The notes: generated by a model from the sequence alone, not told the origin. Counted from the first letter of the stretch, positions 24,735 to 33,249 are shown. The stretch: DNA of 41,185 nt from Thermoplasmata archaeon (GCA_027315165.1 DAHUYN010000015.1:1-41185), one strand, 5' to 3'. Program-made: numbers and translations.

Positions 24735-24742
24735 CATAACCT
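24735..24742 (-). promoter_or_regulatory. Probable box A of the leu-type operon
   Basis: The minus strand reads AGGTTATG, a weak TATA-like site about 27 bases before the ATG at 24710, consistent with a leaderless transcript of the six-gene operon. Confidence 0.4.
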
Positions 24743-24762
24743 TTGTCGAAGTTGTCTCAGGC

Positions 24763-24778
24763 GGTACGTTAGCGTACC
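24763..24778. promoter_or_regulatory. Perfect inverted repeat, probable operator
   Basis: GGTACG-TTAG-CGTACC has six-base arms and a four-base centre. It lies about 25-40 bases before the predicted box A of the leu-type operon, in the divergent region shared with the oxidoreductase operon, so it may bind a dimeric regulator of either side. It is one of the few AT-containing palindromes in the intergenic DNA. Confidence 0.45.
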
Positions 24779-24866
24779 TCCCCGAGCGCGGCCGAGGTGC
24801 GCGCGAGTCGCCTAGGCCCCCGGTCCGGCGGTCGAACGCGCTCGCCACGCCTCCTCGCCCCCACCG

Positions 24867-24874
24867 TTAAATAC
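24867..24874 (+). promoter_or_regulatory. Box A promoter of the 2-oxoacid oxidoreductase operon
   Basis: TTAAATAC is a near-consensus archaeal box A. Transcription would start near 24895 and leave a leader of about 35 bases before the ATG at 24932. Confidence 0.6.
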
Positions 24875-24931
24875 GCACAGAGAATCAAACGAGGTAGCGC
24901 GGCCCTCGAGGGCCGGCGCGCGACGGAACCG

Positions 24932-26719
24932 ATGACAACTCCCGCGTCTCGAACGATTCCGATTCCTGTAGAAACCGGCCCGGGAGAACCTCGGGCGCCC
25001 CGTGAGCTCGCCGACCTGGCCGTCACGATCGGAGGGCAGGGAGGGGACGGGACCCTCACCGTCTCCGACCTCCTCGGCCGGTACTTCCGACTTCGCCACC
25101 TCTATGTCTACATGTCGCGGAACGTCCTCTCGAGGATCCGCGGCGGACACGCGGACGCGTGCGTCCGGGCCTCGCGGGAACCGACGGCCGCCATCAAGCC
25201 CCAGGTCGACGTGCTCGTCGCCTTCGACCCCGAGGCGGTCGAGGCCGGCCGCGGCGACCTCGGGCCGGACGGGACCATCATCTACGACTCCTCCGTCTTC
25301 CACTCCGACCTGCCCAACGCGATCGGCTTCCCGTTCGCGACGCTCGTCGGGGGCCAGGTCGGCCAACCGATCTACAAGAACACCGCCGCCTATGGCGCCC
25401 TCTCGGTCCTGATGGGGTTCGACGCGGCGCTGACGCGGACCGTCATCGAGAGCCGGTTCCAGCGTCGCAGCCCCGAGGCGCTCGAGAAGAACCTCAAAGC
25501 GCTCGAGATCGGCCGGAAGGCCGCGCTCGACGCCGGCATCGCCGACCGCTACCGCGTCGTCGAGGGGGAGGCGAAGGGTCAGGTCCTCACGATCGGCAAT
25601 CAGGCCGTCGCGATGGGGTTCGTCGTCGGCGGGGGTCGGTTCTTCGCCGGCTACCCGATCACGCCCGCGACGGAGATCATGGAGTACCTGATGCGCTACC
25701 TGCCGCCGTTCCACGGCGTGGTGCGCCAGGCGGAGGACGAGCTCGCCGCCATCAACATGGTCATCGGCGCCTCCTACGCGGGAGCCCGTGTGATGACGAG
25801 CACGAGCGGTCCCGGCCTCTCCCTCATGACGGAGGGGATCGGCCATGCGGGCACGGCCGAGGTTCCCATCGTCGTCGTCGACTGCCAGCGGGTCGGACCC
25901 TCCACCGGCGAGCCCACGCGGCACGAGCAGTCGGACCTCACGCACCTGGCCCACCTGGGCCACGGCGAGTACCCGAGGTTCATCCTCGCGCCCGGGACGA
26001 TCGAGGACTGCTTCCGGCTCACGATCGACGCCCTCAACCTCGCGGAGAAGTGGCGGCTTCCCGTGATCCTCCTCCTCGACCAGGCCCTCTCCCAGAACAC
26101 CGTCACCTCGCCGCCGCTCGAGCTCGAGGGCGTCCGTGTCGACCGCGGCCGACGGCTCTCGCCCGAGGCGCTCGCGCAGCTCTCCGCCTACAAGTACTAC
26201 CAGTTCACCGAGGACGGGATCTCCCCGAACGTCCCACCGGGGACCCCGGGGGCCCTCGCGCAGGTCACCGGCAACGAGCATGACGAGTTCGGCCACGTCT
26301 CCGTCAACCCGGTGAACCGCGTCAAGATGATGCACAAGCGGATGGGGAAGATGGAGCTCGCGGGGCCCGAGCTGCCGCCGCCCCGCCTCTTCGGCCGGCC
26401 GGAGGCCCGCCTCGGGCTCGTCGGCTTCGGCAGCACGATCGGCCCGATCCGCGAGGCCCAGCAGCTCCTCGAGGCCCGCGGCGTGGCGACGCGCTTCTAC
26501 CAGGCGCGCACGCTCTGGCCCGTTCCGAAGGAGAGCCTCGGCCCGTTCCTCGACAGCGTCGACGTCGCCTACGTCGTCGAGCACAACTATACGGGGCAGT
26601 TCGCGGGGCTCATCCGCGAGACGATGCCCGCCTACCACGCGAAGCTTCGCTCCATCCTCAAGTACGACGGCCTCTCCTTCCGGTCGCCCGAGATCGTCCG
26701 CCACATCACGGAGGGCTGA
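24932..26719 (+). CDS. korA: 2-oxoacid:ferredoxin oxidoreductase, fused gamma-alpha subunit
   Basis: A 595-residue subunit. Residues about 25-200 are the gamma domain (VTIGGQGGDGTLTVSDLLGRYF, SRIRGGHADACVR). From about 215 comes the alpha domain with NQAVAMGF, the signature YPITPATEIME (about 242-252), and TSTSGPGLSLMTEGIGHAG near 290. A C-terminal domain (GLVGFGSTIGPIREA) follows. With KorB it decarboxylates a 2-oxoacid to acyl-CoA, reducing ferredoxin, in the cytoplasm. The two-subunit layout matches archaeal enzymes with broad 2-oxoacid range. The ATG at 24932 is preferred over the in-frame GTG at 24797 because the promoter lies between them. The beta gene starts two bases after its stop. 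It is divergent from the leu-type operon. Confidence 0.93.
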   Translation: MTTPASRTIPIPVETGPGEPRAPRELADLAVTIGGQGGDGTLTVSDLLGRYFRLRHLYVYMSRNVLSRIRGGHADACVRASREPTAAIKPQVDVLVAFDPEAVEAGRGDLGPDGTIIYDSSVFHSDLPNAIGFPFATLVGGQVGQPIYKNTAAYGALSVLMGFDAALTRTVIESRFQRRSPEALEKNLKALEIGRKAALDAGIADRYRVVEGEAKGQVLTIGNQAVAMGFVVGGGRFFAGYPITPATEIMEYLMRYLPPFHGVVRQAEDELAAINMVIGASYAGARVMTSTSGPGLSLMTEGIGHAGTAEVPIVVVDCQRVGPSTGEPTRHEQSDLTHLAHLGHGEYPRFILAPGTIEDCFRLTIDALNLAEKWRLPVILLLDQALSQNTVTSPPLELEGVRVDRGRRLSPEALAQLSAYKYYQFTEDGISPNVPPGTPGALAQVTGNEHDEFGHVSVNPVNRVKMMHKRMGKMELAGPELPPPRLFGRPEARLGLVGFGSTIGPIREAQQLLEARGVATRFYQARTLWPVPKESLGPFLDSVDVAYVVEHNYTGQFAGLIRETMPAYHAKLRSILKYDGLSFRSPEIVRHITEG

Positions 26720-26721
26720 CG

Positions 26722-27594
26722 ATGGTCCAGTCGGTCAAGCCGATCCCCTCGACCTGGTGCCCGGGCTGCGGCGATTTCGGCGTGCTCGCGGCCGTGAAGA
26801 AGGCGGCGGCCGAGGTCGGCGTTCCGGCGCACGAGCAGGTCCTCGTCGGCGGGATCGGTTGCTCGGGCGGGATCCACAACTTCCTCGAGACGAACGGGAT
26901 CCACGCGCTCCACGGACGCCTCTTGGCCCAGGCCGTCGGGGTGAAGCTCGCCAACCCCAAGCTCACCGTCATCGCGGCGGGCGGCGACGGGGACGGCTAC
27001 GCGATCGGGATGGGGCACTTCATCCACGCGTTCAAGAAGAACGTCTCGCTCGTCTACATCGTGATGAACAACGAGACCTACGGGCTCACGAAGGGGCAGG
27101 CCTCCCCGACGAGCCGCATCGGGTTCGAGGGGAACGTCGAGCAGCCGTTCGACGCGATCCTCACCGCCCTGTCGATCCCGGCGCCGAACTTCCTCGCGCG
27201 GACGTTCTCCGGGGACCCGAGGACGATGACGCAGGTCCTGGTCGAGGCGCTCAAGTTCACGCGAGCGAACCGCGGCTTCGCCTTCGTCGAGGACCTCTCG
27301 CCGTGCGTCACCTACAACGACACGTTCAAGCTCTGGCGGGAGAAGATCGTCGACGTCTCGAAGCTGCCGGGGTACGACGCGTCGGACCGGAAGGCCGTCT
27401 TCCGCCTCTGCCTCGAGACGATGGACGCGGGGAAGATCCCGGTCGGCGTCATGCACCGCACGGCGGAGGCGGACCCGAGCAGCGGCTCGCTCGAGCTCAA
27501 GCTGCTCCCCGACCTCGTCGGCCCCTCGCTGGCGGACCTCTCCCTCGAGACGAACCGCGCGGCCTACGCGAAGCTTCTGCAGAGCCTGGCCTAG
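26722..27594 (+). CDS. korB: 2-oxoacid:ferredoxin oxidoreductase beta subunit
   Basis: A 290-residue thiamine-diphosphate subunit. CPGCG at 13-17 begins the cluster-binding motif and GGIGCSGG follows near 44. The ThDP/Mg motif runs GGDGDGYAIGMGH to MNNETYGLTKGQ (about 89-128). SPCVTYND near 198 carries a further conserved Cys. Relatives use four cysteines for one [4Fe-4S] cluster. Translation is probably coupled to korA. A secreted-protein gene follows after 16 bases. Confidence 0.94.
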   Translation: MVQSVKPIPSTWCPGCGDFGVLAAVKKAAAEVGVPAHEQVLVGGIGCSGGIHNFLETNGIHALHGRLLAQAVGVKLANPKLTVIAAGGDGDGYAIGMGHFIHAFKKNVSLVYIVMNNETYGLTKGQASPTSRIGFEGNVEQPFDAILTALSIPAPNFLARTFSGDPRTMTQVLVEALKFTRANRGFAFVEDLSPCVTYNDTFKLWREKIVDVSKLPGYDASDRKAVFRLCLETMDAGKIPVGVMHRTAEADPSSGSLELKLLPDLVGPSLADLSLETNRAAYAKLLQSLA

Positions 27595-27610
27595 GGGTGC
27601 GGCCCCGACC

Positions 27611-28495
27611 GTGGTCGTTTCCTCAACGCCGGTCGGGCTCCTCCTCGTCCTCGCGGTCGCCGCGGTCCTCTTGCTCCCGGCCCCCGCGGCGGCCGCCTCG
27701 GCCCAGCTCGCCGTCGACGGCTCGGGCGACCTCAGTGTCAGCCTCACGGGCGAGATCTCGAACGGGTCGGCCCTCCGGTCGGCGATGGACGGCGAGTTCG
27801 GCCCCCTCCTCTCGCTCCTGGTCACGAACGCGAGCCAGCGGGCGAGCCTCCTCGCGCAGATCAACGCCTCCGAGTCGAGCCCGCTCCTCGGCCTCCTCTT
27901 CGGCAACCGCGACGGCACCGTCTCGGGGACCGAGGTGACGACCTTCGAGAGCCTTCTCGAGCAGGAGTCCCAGCTGCTTCCCTCGGGCACGCTCACGGGG
28001 TCGTCGACGTTCGGCCTCGAGCTCGACGGTCAGGGCCCGACGACCGCCCGGCTGACGACGATCTCGTTCCTCGGGGCGACCGGCCCCGATACGTCCTCCG
28101 CGCCGATCAACGTGACGACGTCGCTCGCCTACCGGTTCCCCTACGCCGGGACGTCGCACACCCTCGCCTTCCAGATCAACCTCACCTCGGCGAGCCTTCC
28201 GCTCGGCGTCCTCACCGGGCCCCTGAACCTCTCGGTCTCGCTCCCGGCCGGGACCTCGGTCCGCTCGACCTCGGGGTTCGCGAGCGAAACGACCTCGAAC
28301 GACCCGCTCGGGTGGGGGCCGGCGTCCGTCGTCGGAACGTTCCTCCCGTCGAGCCAGTCGACGCTCACGGTCAGCTACGGGCCCGCCTTCCCCACCGGCG
28401 ACGTGCTCGTCGTCGCCCCGGTCGTCGTCGCGGCCGGCCTCGCCGCCTTCCTCCTCCTGCGCCGCCGTCGTCGACGGCGCGCGGTGCCCCCGTAG
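27611..28495 (+). CDS. Secreted single-pass membrane-anchored protein with a degenerate EF-hand-like loop
   Basis: A 294-residue protein starting at a GTG. A signal peptide (about residues 5-30, GLLLVLAVAAVLLLPAPAAA) is followed by a beta-rich extracellular body with several sequons. GNRDGTVSGTEV (about 98-109) resembles a calcium-binding EF-hand loop (N at 3, D at 5, S at 9, E at 12) but lacks the Asp at position 1. A C-terminal helix (VLVVAPVVVAAGLAAFLLL) and an Arg-rich tail give type I topology. It follows korB by 16 bases and precedes tiaS by about 11. The family is not recognised. Confidence 0.8.
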   Translation: MVVSSTPVGLLLVLAVAAVLLLPAPAAAASAQLAVDGSGDLSVSLTGEISNGSALRSAMDGEFGPLLSLLVTNASQRASLLAQINASESSPLLGLLFGNRDGTVSGTEVTTFESLLEQESQLLPSGTLTGSSTFGLELDGQGPTTARLTTISFLGATGPDTSSAPINVTTSLAYRFPYAGTSHTLAFQINLTSASLPLGVLTGPLNLSVSLPAGTSVRSTSGFASETTSNDPLGWGPASVVGTFLPSSQSTLTVSYGPAFPTGDVLVVAPVVVAAGLAAFLLLRRRRRRRAVPP

Positions 28496-28506
28496 GGGGT
28501 GGTCCC

Positions 28507-29802
28507 ATCTGGATCGGCGTTGACGACACCGACGGCCCGGACGGCGGCTGCACGACGTTCGTTCTCACCGAGATCCTCCGGCGGGCGCGTGACCTCTCCG
28601 TCGACCTGATCGGCGAACCCCGCCTCGTCCGGCTGAACCCGAACATCCCCTACAAGACCCGCGGGAACGCCGCGTTGTGCGCCCGATTCGGCCGCGGTGA
28701 GGGGGCGCGCCGGGTCGTCGGAGCGATCGACGGACGCGCGGTGCGCGCGCACGCTCGGGGACGGCCGCTCGCCCCCTCGGACGCGGCGGACCTCGTCGAC
28801 GCGGCGTGGGAGGCGGTCCTCGCCAACGCCTCCGACGCCCCGAGGGCGGACCCCGCGCTCGTCGCGGTCCCCCGCCGCCTCCCGGCGAAGCTCTACTACG
28901 AGGCCGTGCGCACGCTCGTCCCGCTCGAGCGCGTCGACGCCCTCCTCGCCTCCCGGGGAGCCGTCGTCAGGACCCGGGGCTCCCGCCTCGGGGTCGTCGG
29001 CGCGGCGGCCGCGGTCGCCTGGCCCGGTCGGCGCGTCACGTGGGAGCGCCTCCACTACCGCCGTCCCTCCCGCATCGGCCTCCCGAGGCGGGTCTCCGAA
29101 CGCTCGGTCCGCGAGGCGCAGCGGCGGGACCCGAGACTGTTCCTGTGCTACGACGAGGGGACCCGTCGCCTCCTCGTCGCGCCGCACACAAACTGCCCGA
29201 TCCTCTACGGGCTCCGCGCGACGGCCCCGTCGGCGCTCGCGCGAGCGGCCGGCCGGGTCCGCTCCGAGGCGGTCGACCGCTGGATGCTCTTCCGGACCAA
29301 CCAGGGGACGGGTGACCATCTCGTCGACCTGCCGGTCTGGGCCCTCGGCCCCTACGCCGCGGGGCGCGTGCGCGGCCGAGTCGCCGGTGCGCCGGTGACC
29401 CTGCCGGGAGGACACGTCCGCTTCCCGCTCGAGGACCGTGCGGGCACGCGTCTCGAGTGCCTCGTCTTCGAGCCGACCAAGGACCTCACGGACGTCGCCC
29501 GCTCGCTGAGACCCGGCGACCCCCTTCGCGTCTGGGGCGGCCGGGGCGAGGACCCCGTTCTCCGCGTCGAGGGGATCGTCGTCGAGGGCCCCTCGCGCCG
29601 GGAGCGCCGCCTCCCGCCGCGGTGCCCCGACTGCGGGACCCGGGCGAAGTCGCTCGGCCGGGCCCGCGGCTTCCGCTGCCGAGGCTGTCGGCGACGGTGG
29701 CCGCCCGAGGCGTCCGCCGTCGTCGAGGCGAGCGCCCGCTTCCCTCCGGGGACGTACCACCCGACCCCCTCGGCCCGGCGACACCTCGCCCCCGTGGCGT
29801 GA
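28507..29802 (+). CDS. tiaS: tRNA(Ile2) 2-agmatinylcytidine synthetase TiaS
   Basis: About 431 residues. TiaS attaches agmatine to C34 of tRNA-Ile2 (CAU anticodon) so that it reads AUA. The signature WIGVDDTDGPDGGCTTF opens the protein, followed by RLNPNIPYKTRGNAA, a mid-domain FRTNQGTGDHL and a C-terminal zinc ribbon (CPDC and CRGC near 378-400). No ATG, GTG or TTG occurs in frame between an implausible GTG at 28312, deep in the previous gene, and the conserved start. The position of the usual Met holds ATC (28507), preceded by GGGGGTGG. Alternatively a GTG at 28499 would start the protein if one base is missing nearby. The given start is therefore tentative; the identity is firm. Confidence 0.88.
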   Translation: MWIGVDDTDGPDGGCTTFVLTEILRRARDLSVDLIGEPRLVRLNPNIPYKTRGNAALCARFGRGEGARRVVGAIDGRAVRAHARGRPLAPSDAADLVDAAWEAVLANASDAPRADPALVAVPRRLPAKLYYEAVRTLVPLERVDALLASRGAVVRTRGSRLGVVGAAAAVAWPGRRVTWERLHYRRPSRIGLPRRVSERSVREAQRRDPRLFLCYDEGTRRLLVAPHTNCPILYGLRATAPSALARAAGRVRSEAVDRWMLFRTNQGTGDHLVDLPVWALGPYAAGRVRGRVAGAPVTLPGGHVRFPLEDRAGTRLECLVFEPTKDLTDVARSLRPGDPLRVWGGRGEDPVLRVEGIVVEGPSRRERRLPPRCPDCGTRAKSLGRARGFRCRGCRRRWPPEASAVVEASARFPPGTYHPTPSARRHLAPVA

Positions 29803-29824
29803 GCGCCCGCGGGCGGGTGACGGA

Positions 29825-29830
29825 TTTATA
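29825..29830 (+). promoter_or_regulatory. Box A promoter of htpX
   Basis: TTTATA is centred about 36 bases before the htpX ATG, which suggests a short leader of about ten bases. GAGGGG just before the ATG could assist ribosome binding. Confidence 0.55.
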
Positions 29831-29863
29831 GCGACACCGCGTACCACGCGGTCGAGGGGAACG

Positions 29864-30802
29864 ATGGGGACGGCTCTCCGGACCGCGGCGCTGTTCGCGG
29901 CGATCCTCGCGCTCTTCGTCGTCGTCGGCGGGCTCCTCGGCGCCTACCTGTTCGGCTCCTTCCTCGGCGGGCTCGTCGTCGCGCTCGTCCTCTCGGCGTT
30001 GTTCAACCTGGCCTCCTACTTCCTCTGCGACCGGTTCGTCCTGTGGACGAGCCGGGCGAAGATCGTGACGCCGGCCGAGGCGCCGAGGCTTGCGCGGATC
30101 GTCGACGAGCTCGCGCCCCAGTTCGGCCTCGTCGCCCCGCGGCTCGCCCTCGTGCCGACGGAGACGCCGAACGCCTTCGCGACCGGGCGCGACGAGCGCC
30201 ACGCGGTCGTCGCGGCGACGGTGGGCCTCCTCCGCCTCCTCGACGACCGGGAGCTCCGCGGCGTGCTCGCGCACGAGCTGGCCCACATCAAGGACCACGA
30301 CGTCCTCCTGATGACGCTCGCGGCGACGATCGCCGGCGCGATCTCCTACGCGTCGCAGATGGTCATCTTCGGCGCCATCTTCGGCGGGGGGAACAATCGC
30401 AACGGCGGCGGCCTCGCGGCGCTCGCGGCGGCGATCACGGCCCCGATCGCGGCGATGCTGCTCCAGCTCGCGATCTCGCGCTCTCGCGAGACCCGCGCCG
30501 ACGAGGTCGGCGCACGGACGATCTCGGACCCGCTCGCCCTCGCCGACGCGCTCGGCAAGCTCGAGGTCGGCAACACACGACGGCCGATGACCTTCGGCTC
30601 CCCGGCCTCCTCGAGCCTATACATCGTGAACCCGTTCCGCGGCTCGAGGATCGCGGGTCTCTTTTCGACCCACCCGCCGATCGCCCAGCGGATCGCGCGA
30701 CTGCGGGCGATGGCCGCCGACCCCCACTACCGGGTCCGCGTCCGGGGCCCCTCGGTCCGGGCGAGCCCGCCGCTGTCGTTCGGCCCCCTCCGCCAGGAGT
30801 GA
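29864..30802 (+). CDS. htpX: HtpX-type membrane zinc metalloprotease (M48)
   Basis: A 312-residue membrane protease for quality control of membrane proteins. Two N-terminal helices (about 8-30 and 33-56) lead to the zinc motif HELAH at 137-141. A further hydrophobic pair (about 149-173 and 184-204) precedes SRSRETRADEVGA, whose Glu is the third zinc ligand. The tail has STHPPIAQRIARL, a family mark. The active site faces the cytoplasm in relatives. The TGA at 30800 is followed in the same frame by a zinc-ribbon coding region lacking a normal start, so the two genes may be coupled. Confidence 0.93.
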   Translation: MGTALRTAALFAAILALFVVVGGLLGAYLFGSFLGGLVVALVLSALFNLASYFLCDRFVLWTSRAKIVTPAEAPRLARIVDELAPQFGLVAPRLALVPTETPNAFATGRDERHAVVAATVGLLRLLDDRELRGVLAHELAHIKDHDVLLMTLAATIAGAISYASQMVIFGAIFGGGNNRNGGGLAALAAAITAPIAAMLLQLAISRSRETRADEVGARTISDPLALADALGKLEVGNTRRPMTFGSPASSSLYIVNPFRGSRIAGLFSTHPPIAQRIARLRAMAADPHYRVRVRGPSVRASPPLSFGPLRQE

Positions 30803-30805
30803 GCT

Positions 30806-31897
30806 ACGGCGTCCGCGCTCCGGTGCCCCGCCTGCGGCTTCGACAACCTCGAGACGGCGACGGCCTGCTCGCGCTGCCAGCTCTCGCGAGAGCTGTTCGA
30901 GCCGGTCCGCGAGGCGGCGGGCGGGCCCGAGGCGCCGCCCCCGTACCTGAAGGCCATCGGGGAGATCCTCGCGGCCGTCGACGCCCCGACGGGCGGTGAC
31001 GCGGTCGAGCCCCCCGCGGCCGACCTCGCCGCGTCGGCGCACCATCTCTCGGCCGCGGGGCCGCTCGACGGTCCCGGCGCCGCGGCGACGGCGCCGCTCG
31101 GCCTTCCGGCGCTGCCGCCCGCGGGGGACGTCCCCCAGCTCATGCGACAGGTCAACGACTACCTTCAGCTCGCCCGGCGGCAGGGGATCGACCTCAACGA
31201 CTTCGCCGGGCGCGCGCGGGACGCCGTCCTCGCCCAGGACCGCGAGACCCTCGAGGTGCTCGGCCGCGACCTGTTCGTCCACCTCGCCGCATCCCTCACG
31301 GAGGAGTACGAGGCGGTCCTCGCGCGGAGCCAAGAGCTCTCCGGGCTCGTCCCGACGACGACCCCCGAGGTCGAGCTCGAGAGCTGCCGGGCCTCCCTCG
31401 CGATGGGCGACCTCTCGGGCGTACAACGCCGTCTCCGGCACCTCGAAGAAGAGCTCGGCGAGCTCGAGGACCGCTGGGCGACCGTGCAGATCCTGGTCGC
31501 CGAGTGCGACCTCATCACCGAGACGATCCGGGACCTCGGCGGGGACCCGACCCCCGCGCTCGGCCCCCTCGCCGAGGGGCGTCGGCTGGCCCGCGAGGGG
31601 GACCGGGCGGCGGCCGAACCGGTCCTGGCCCGCGCGACGCTCGCGCTCTGGTCCGTCCTGGACCCGCCGTTCCTGCAAGAGCTCGCGCGCTTGCGCGACG
31701 CGATCCTGCGGCGCCGCGAGGCCGGCGAGGACACCACCGCCGCGGTCGGCCACCTGCGGGAGCTCGCCGAGGACCTGCGGCACCGCAACTTCGCCGCCGC
31801 GATCTCCGCCTTCCGCCGTCTGCGGGCCTTCGCCGACGGCCGGCCCCCCGTCGCGCCGCGAGCGCTCGACCCCTCCGAGGTCGGGACCGGGACCTGA
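30806..31897 (+). CDS. Zinc-ribbon protein with helical body, start codon unclear
   Basis: About 363 residues. Near the N-terminus are two knuckles, RCPACGFDN and ACSRCQLS, forming a zinc ribbon. A Pro/Ala linker follows, then a helical, Glu/Leu/Arg-rich region (about 115-340; LRHLEEELGELEDRW could be a coiled coil). The frame directly continues that of htpX after its TGA, and the first in-frame ATG is only at 31142, which would delete the ribbon. Candidates are an ACG at 30806 six bases after AGGAG, a GTG at 30799 (overlapping the htpX stop as GTGA) if a one-base indel is present, or readthrough of the TGA. The function is unknown. It precedes hisS, which has its own promoter. Confidence 0.65.
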   Translation, partial: TASALRCPACGFDNLETATACSRCQLSRELFEPVREAAGGPEAPPPYLKAIGEILAAVDAPTGGDAVEPPAADLAASAHHLSAAGPLDGPGAAATAPLGLPALPPAGDVPQLMRQVNDYLQLARRQGIDLNDFAGRARDAVLAQDRETLEVLGRDLFVHLAASLTEEYEAVLARSQELSGLVPTTTPEVELESCRASLAMGDLSGVQRRLRHLEEELGELEDRWATVQILVAECDLITETIRDLGGDPTPALGPLAEGRRLAREGDRAAAEPVLARATLALWSVLDPPFLQELARLRDAILRRREAGEDTTAAVGHLRELAEDLRHRNFAAAISAFRRLRAFADGRPPVAPRALDPSEVGTGT

Positions 31898-31912
31898 GCC
31901 GCCGAGCGGCAC

Positions 31913-31919
31913 CTAAATA
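31913..31919 (+). promoter_or_regulatory. Box A promoter of hisS
   Basis: CTAAATA lies about 26 bases before the GTG at 31942, predicting a leaderless transcript that begins at or next to a GTG start. Confidence 0.55.
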
Positions 31920-31941
31920 CGCCGCCGCGCCTCCGAGGGCC

Positions 31942-33249
31942 GTGGCCGCGTTCGAGTCCCTCCGAGGGTTCCGCGACTATGCGCCCCCCGATGCGGGGGC
32001 CCGCTCCGAACTCCGGCGGCGGATGCGTGCGGCGGCGCGGCGCTGCGGGTTCGTCGAGCTCGAGACCCCGTCGGTCGAGAGCCTCGAATTGTTCCAGGTC
32101 AAGAGCGGCGCGGAGATCTCCGAGGAGCTCTGGGCCTTCGAGGACAAGGGGCACCGGCGCGTCGCGCTCGTCGCGGAGACGACGCCGTCGCTCGCGCGCG
32201 TCTTCGTCGACCGCGCGAAGGCCGAGCCGCTCCCCGTCAAGTGGTTCACCGTCTCGAGGCTCTGGCGCTACGAGGAGCCTCAGGCGGGCCGCACGAGGGA
32301 GTTCCTCCAGGTCAACCTCGACATCCTCGGGGTCCGCGCGACCACGGCCGAGGCGGAGGTCCTCGCGACCGCCGCGCTCCTCCTCGACGAGGCCGGGGCG
32401 ACCGGCCTCTACGCGTTCCGGCTCAACGACCGGGCGCTCGCCGAGGGGCTCGGCCGTCGCTTCGGGGCCGTCGTCGCGCCCGAGCGGTTCTTCCGGGCGC
32501 TCGACCGCTACCGGAAGGCCTCGGTCCAGGAGTTCCGCTCGGAGCTCAGCGCCGCGGGCGTCCCCGACGGGTCGGTCGACGAGCTCGTCGCGCTCCTCGC
32601 CGCGACGGGCCGCGGCGTCCCGCTCGGTGAGGCCGAGACCTTCCTCGCCCGCCTCGAGGCGCTCGGGCTCGACGACGCCGCGCTCGAGGGGACGCGACGG
32701 CTGCGCGAGCTCGCGGGCCTCCTGCCTCGATTCGGCCTCGGCGACCGGGTCGTCCTCGACCCGACGGTCGTGCGCGGGCTCGCCTACTACACCTCCGTCG
32801 TCTTCGAGGCGTTCGACGCGAGCGGCGACGGCCGGGCCCTTTTCGGCGGCGGCCGCTACGACAACCTCGTCGAGCTGTTCGGCGGCCCGCCCACGCCGGC
32901 GGTCGGACTCGCGATCGGGGACCAGACCCTCGAGCTGCTCCTACGCCGCCACGGGCGCTGGCCCGAGGGGGAGCCGCCCCTCGACACCTACGTCGTCGCC
33001 GTGACGCCCGCCGAGGTCCCGACGGCCCTCTCCTGGGTCCAACAGCTCCGGCGCGCCGGCGTCAGCGCCGACGCCGACCTCATGGCGCGGTCGATGTCGC
33101 GCCAGCTCAAGGAGGCCGCGCGACGCCGCGCCCGACGGGCCCTGATCGCCGGGCCCCAAGAGCTCGCCCGGGGGGTCGCGCTCGAGCGCGACCTCGCTAC
33201 GGGTGAGCAGCGTGAGAGGCCGGTGGAGGAGGCGCTGCGACCGGCGTGA
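31942..33249 (+). CDS. hisS: Histidyl-tRNA synthetase
   Basis: A 435-residue class II synthetase that charges tRNA-His. FESLRGFRDYAPPDA starts the protein; motif 1 follows at FVELETPSVESLELF. Motif 2 is WRYEEPQAGRTREFLQ (about 109-124). The HisRS signatures are RGLAYYTSVVFEAF (about 276-289) and FGGGRYDNL (about 297-305), and motif 3 is VGLAIGDQTLELLL. An anticodon-binding domain ends the protein. The GTG at 31942 fits both the family N-terminus and the promoter spacing. The last 53 bases overlap the convergent TPD-motif gene. Confidence 0.94.
   Translation: MAAFESLRGFRDYAPPDAGARSELRRRMRAAARRCGFVELETPSVESLELFQVKSGAEISEELWAFEDKGHRRVALVAETTPSLARVFVDRAKAEPLPVKWFTVSRLWRYEEPQAGRTREFLQVNLDILGVRATTAEAEVLATAALLLDEAGATGLYAFRLNDRALAEGLGRRFGAVVAPERFFRALDRYRKASVQEFRSELSAAGVPDGSVDELVALLAATGRGVPLGEAETFLARLEALGLDDAALEGTRRLRELAGLLPRFGLGDRVVLDPTVVRGLAYYTSVVFEAFDASGDGRALFGGGRYDNLVELFGGPPTPAVGLAIGDQTLELLLRRHGRWPEGEPPLDTYVVAVTPAEVPTALSWVQQLRRAGVSADADLMARSMSRQLKEAARRRARRALIAGPQELARGVALERDLATGEQRERPVEEALRPA

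Noticed and set aside
24812-26704. A 630-codon minus-strand frame opposite korA
   Set aside because: korA is unmistakable; the antisense translation is compositionally biased and has no promoter.
28312-28506. tiaS start at the GTG at 28312
   Set aside because: It would add 65 Arg/Pro-rich residues encoded over the preceding gene that do not resemble any TiaS N-terminus.
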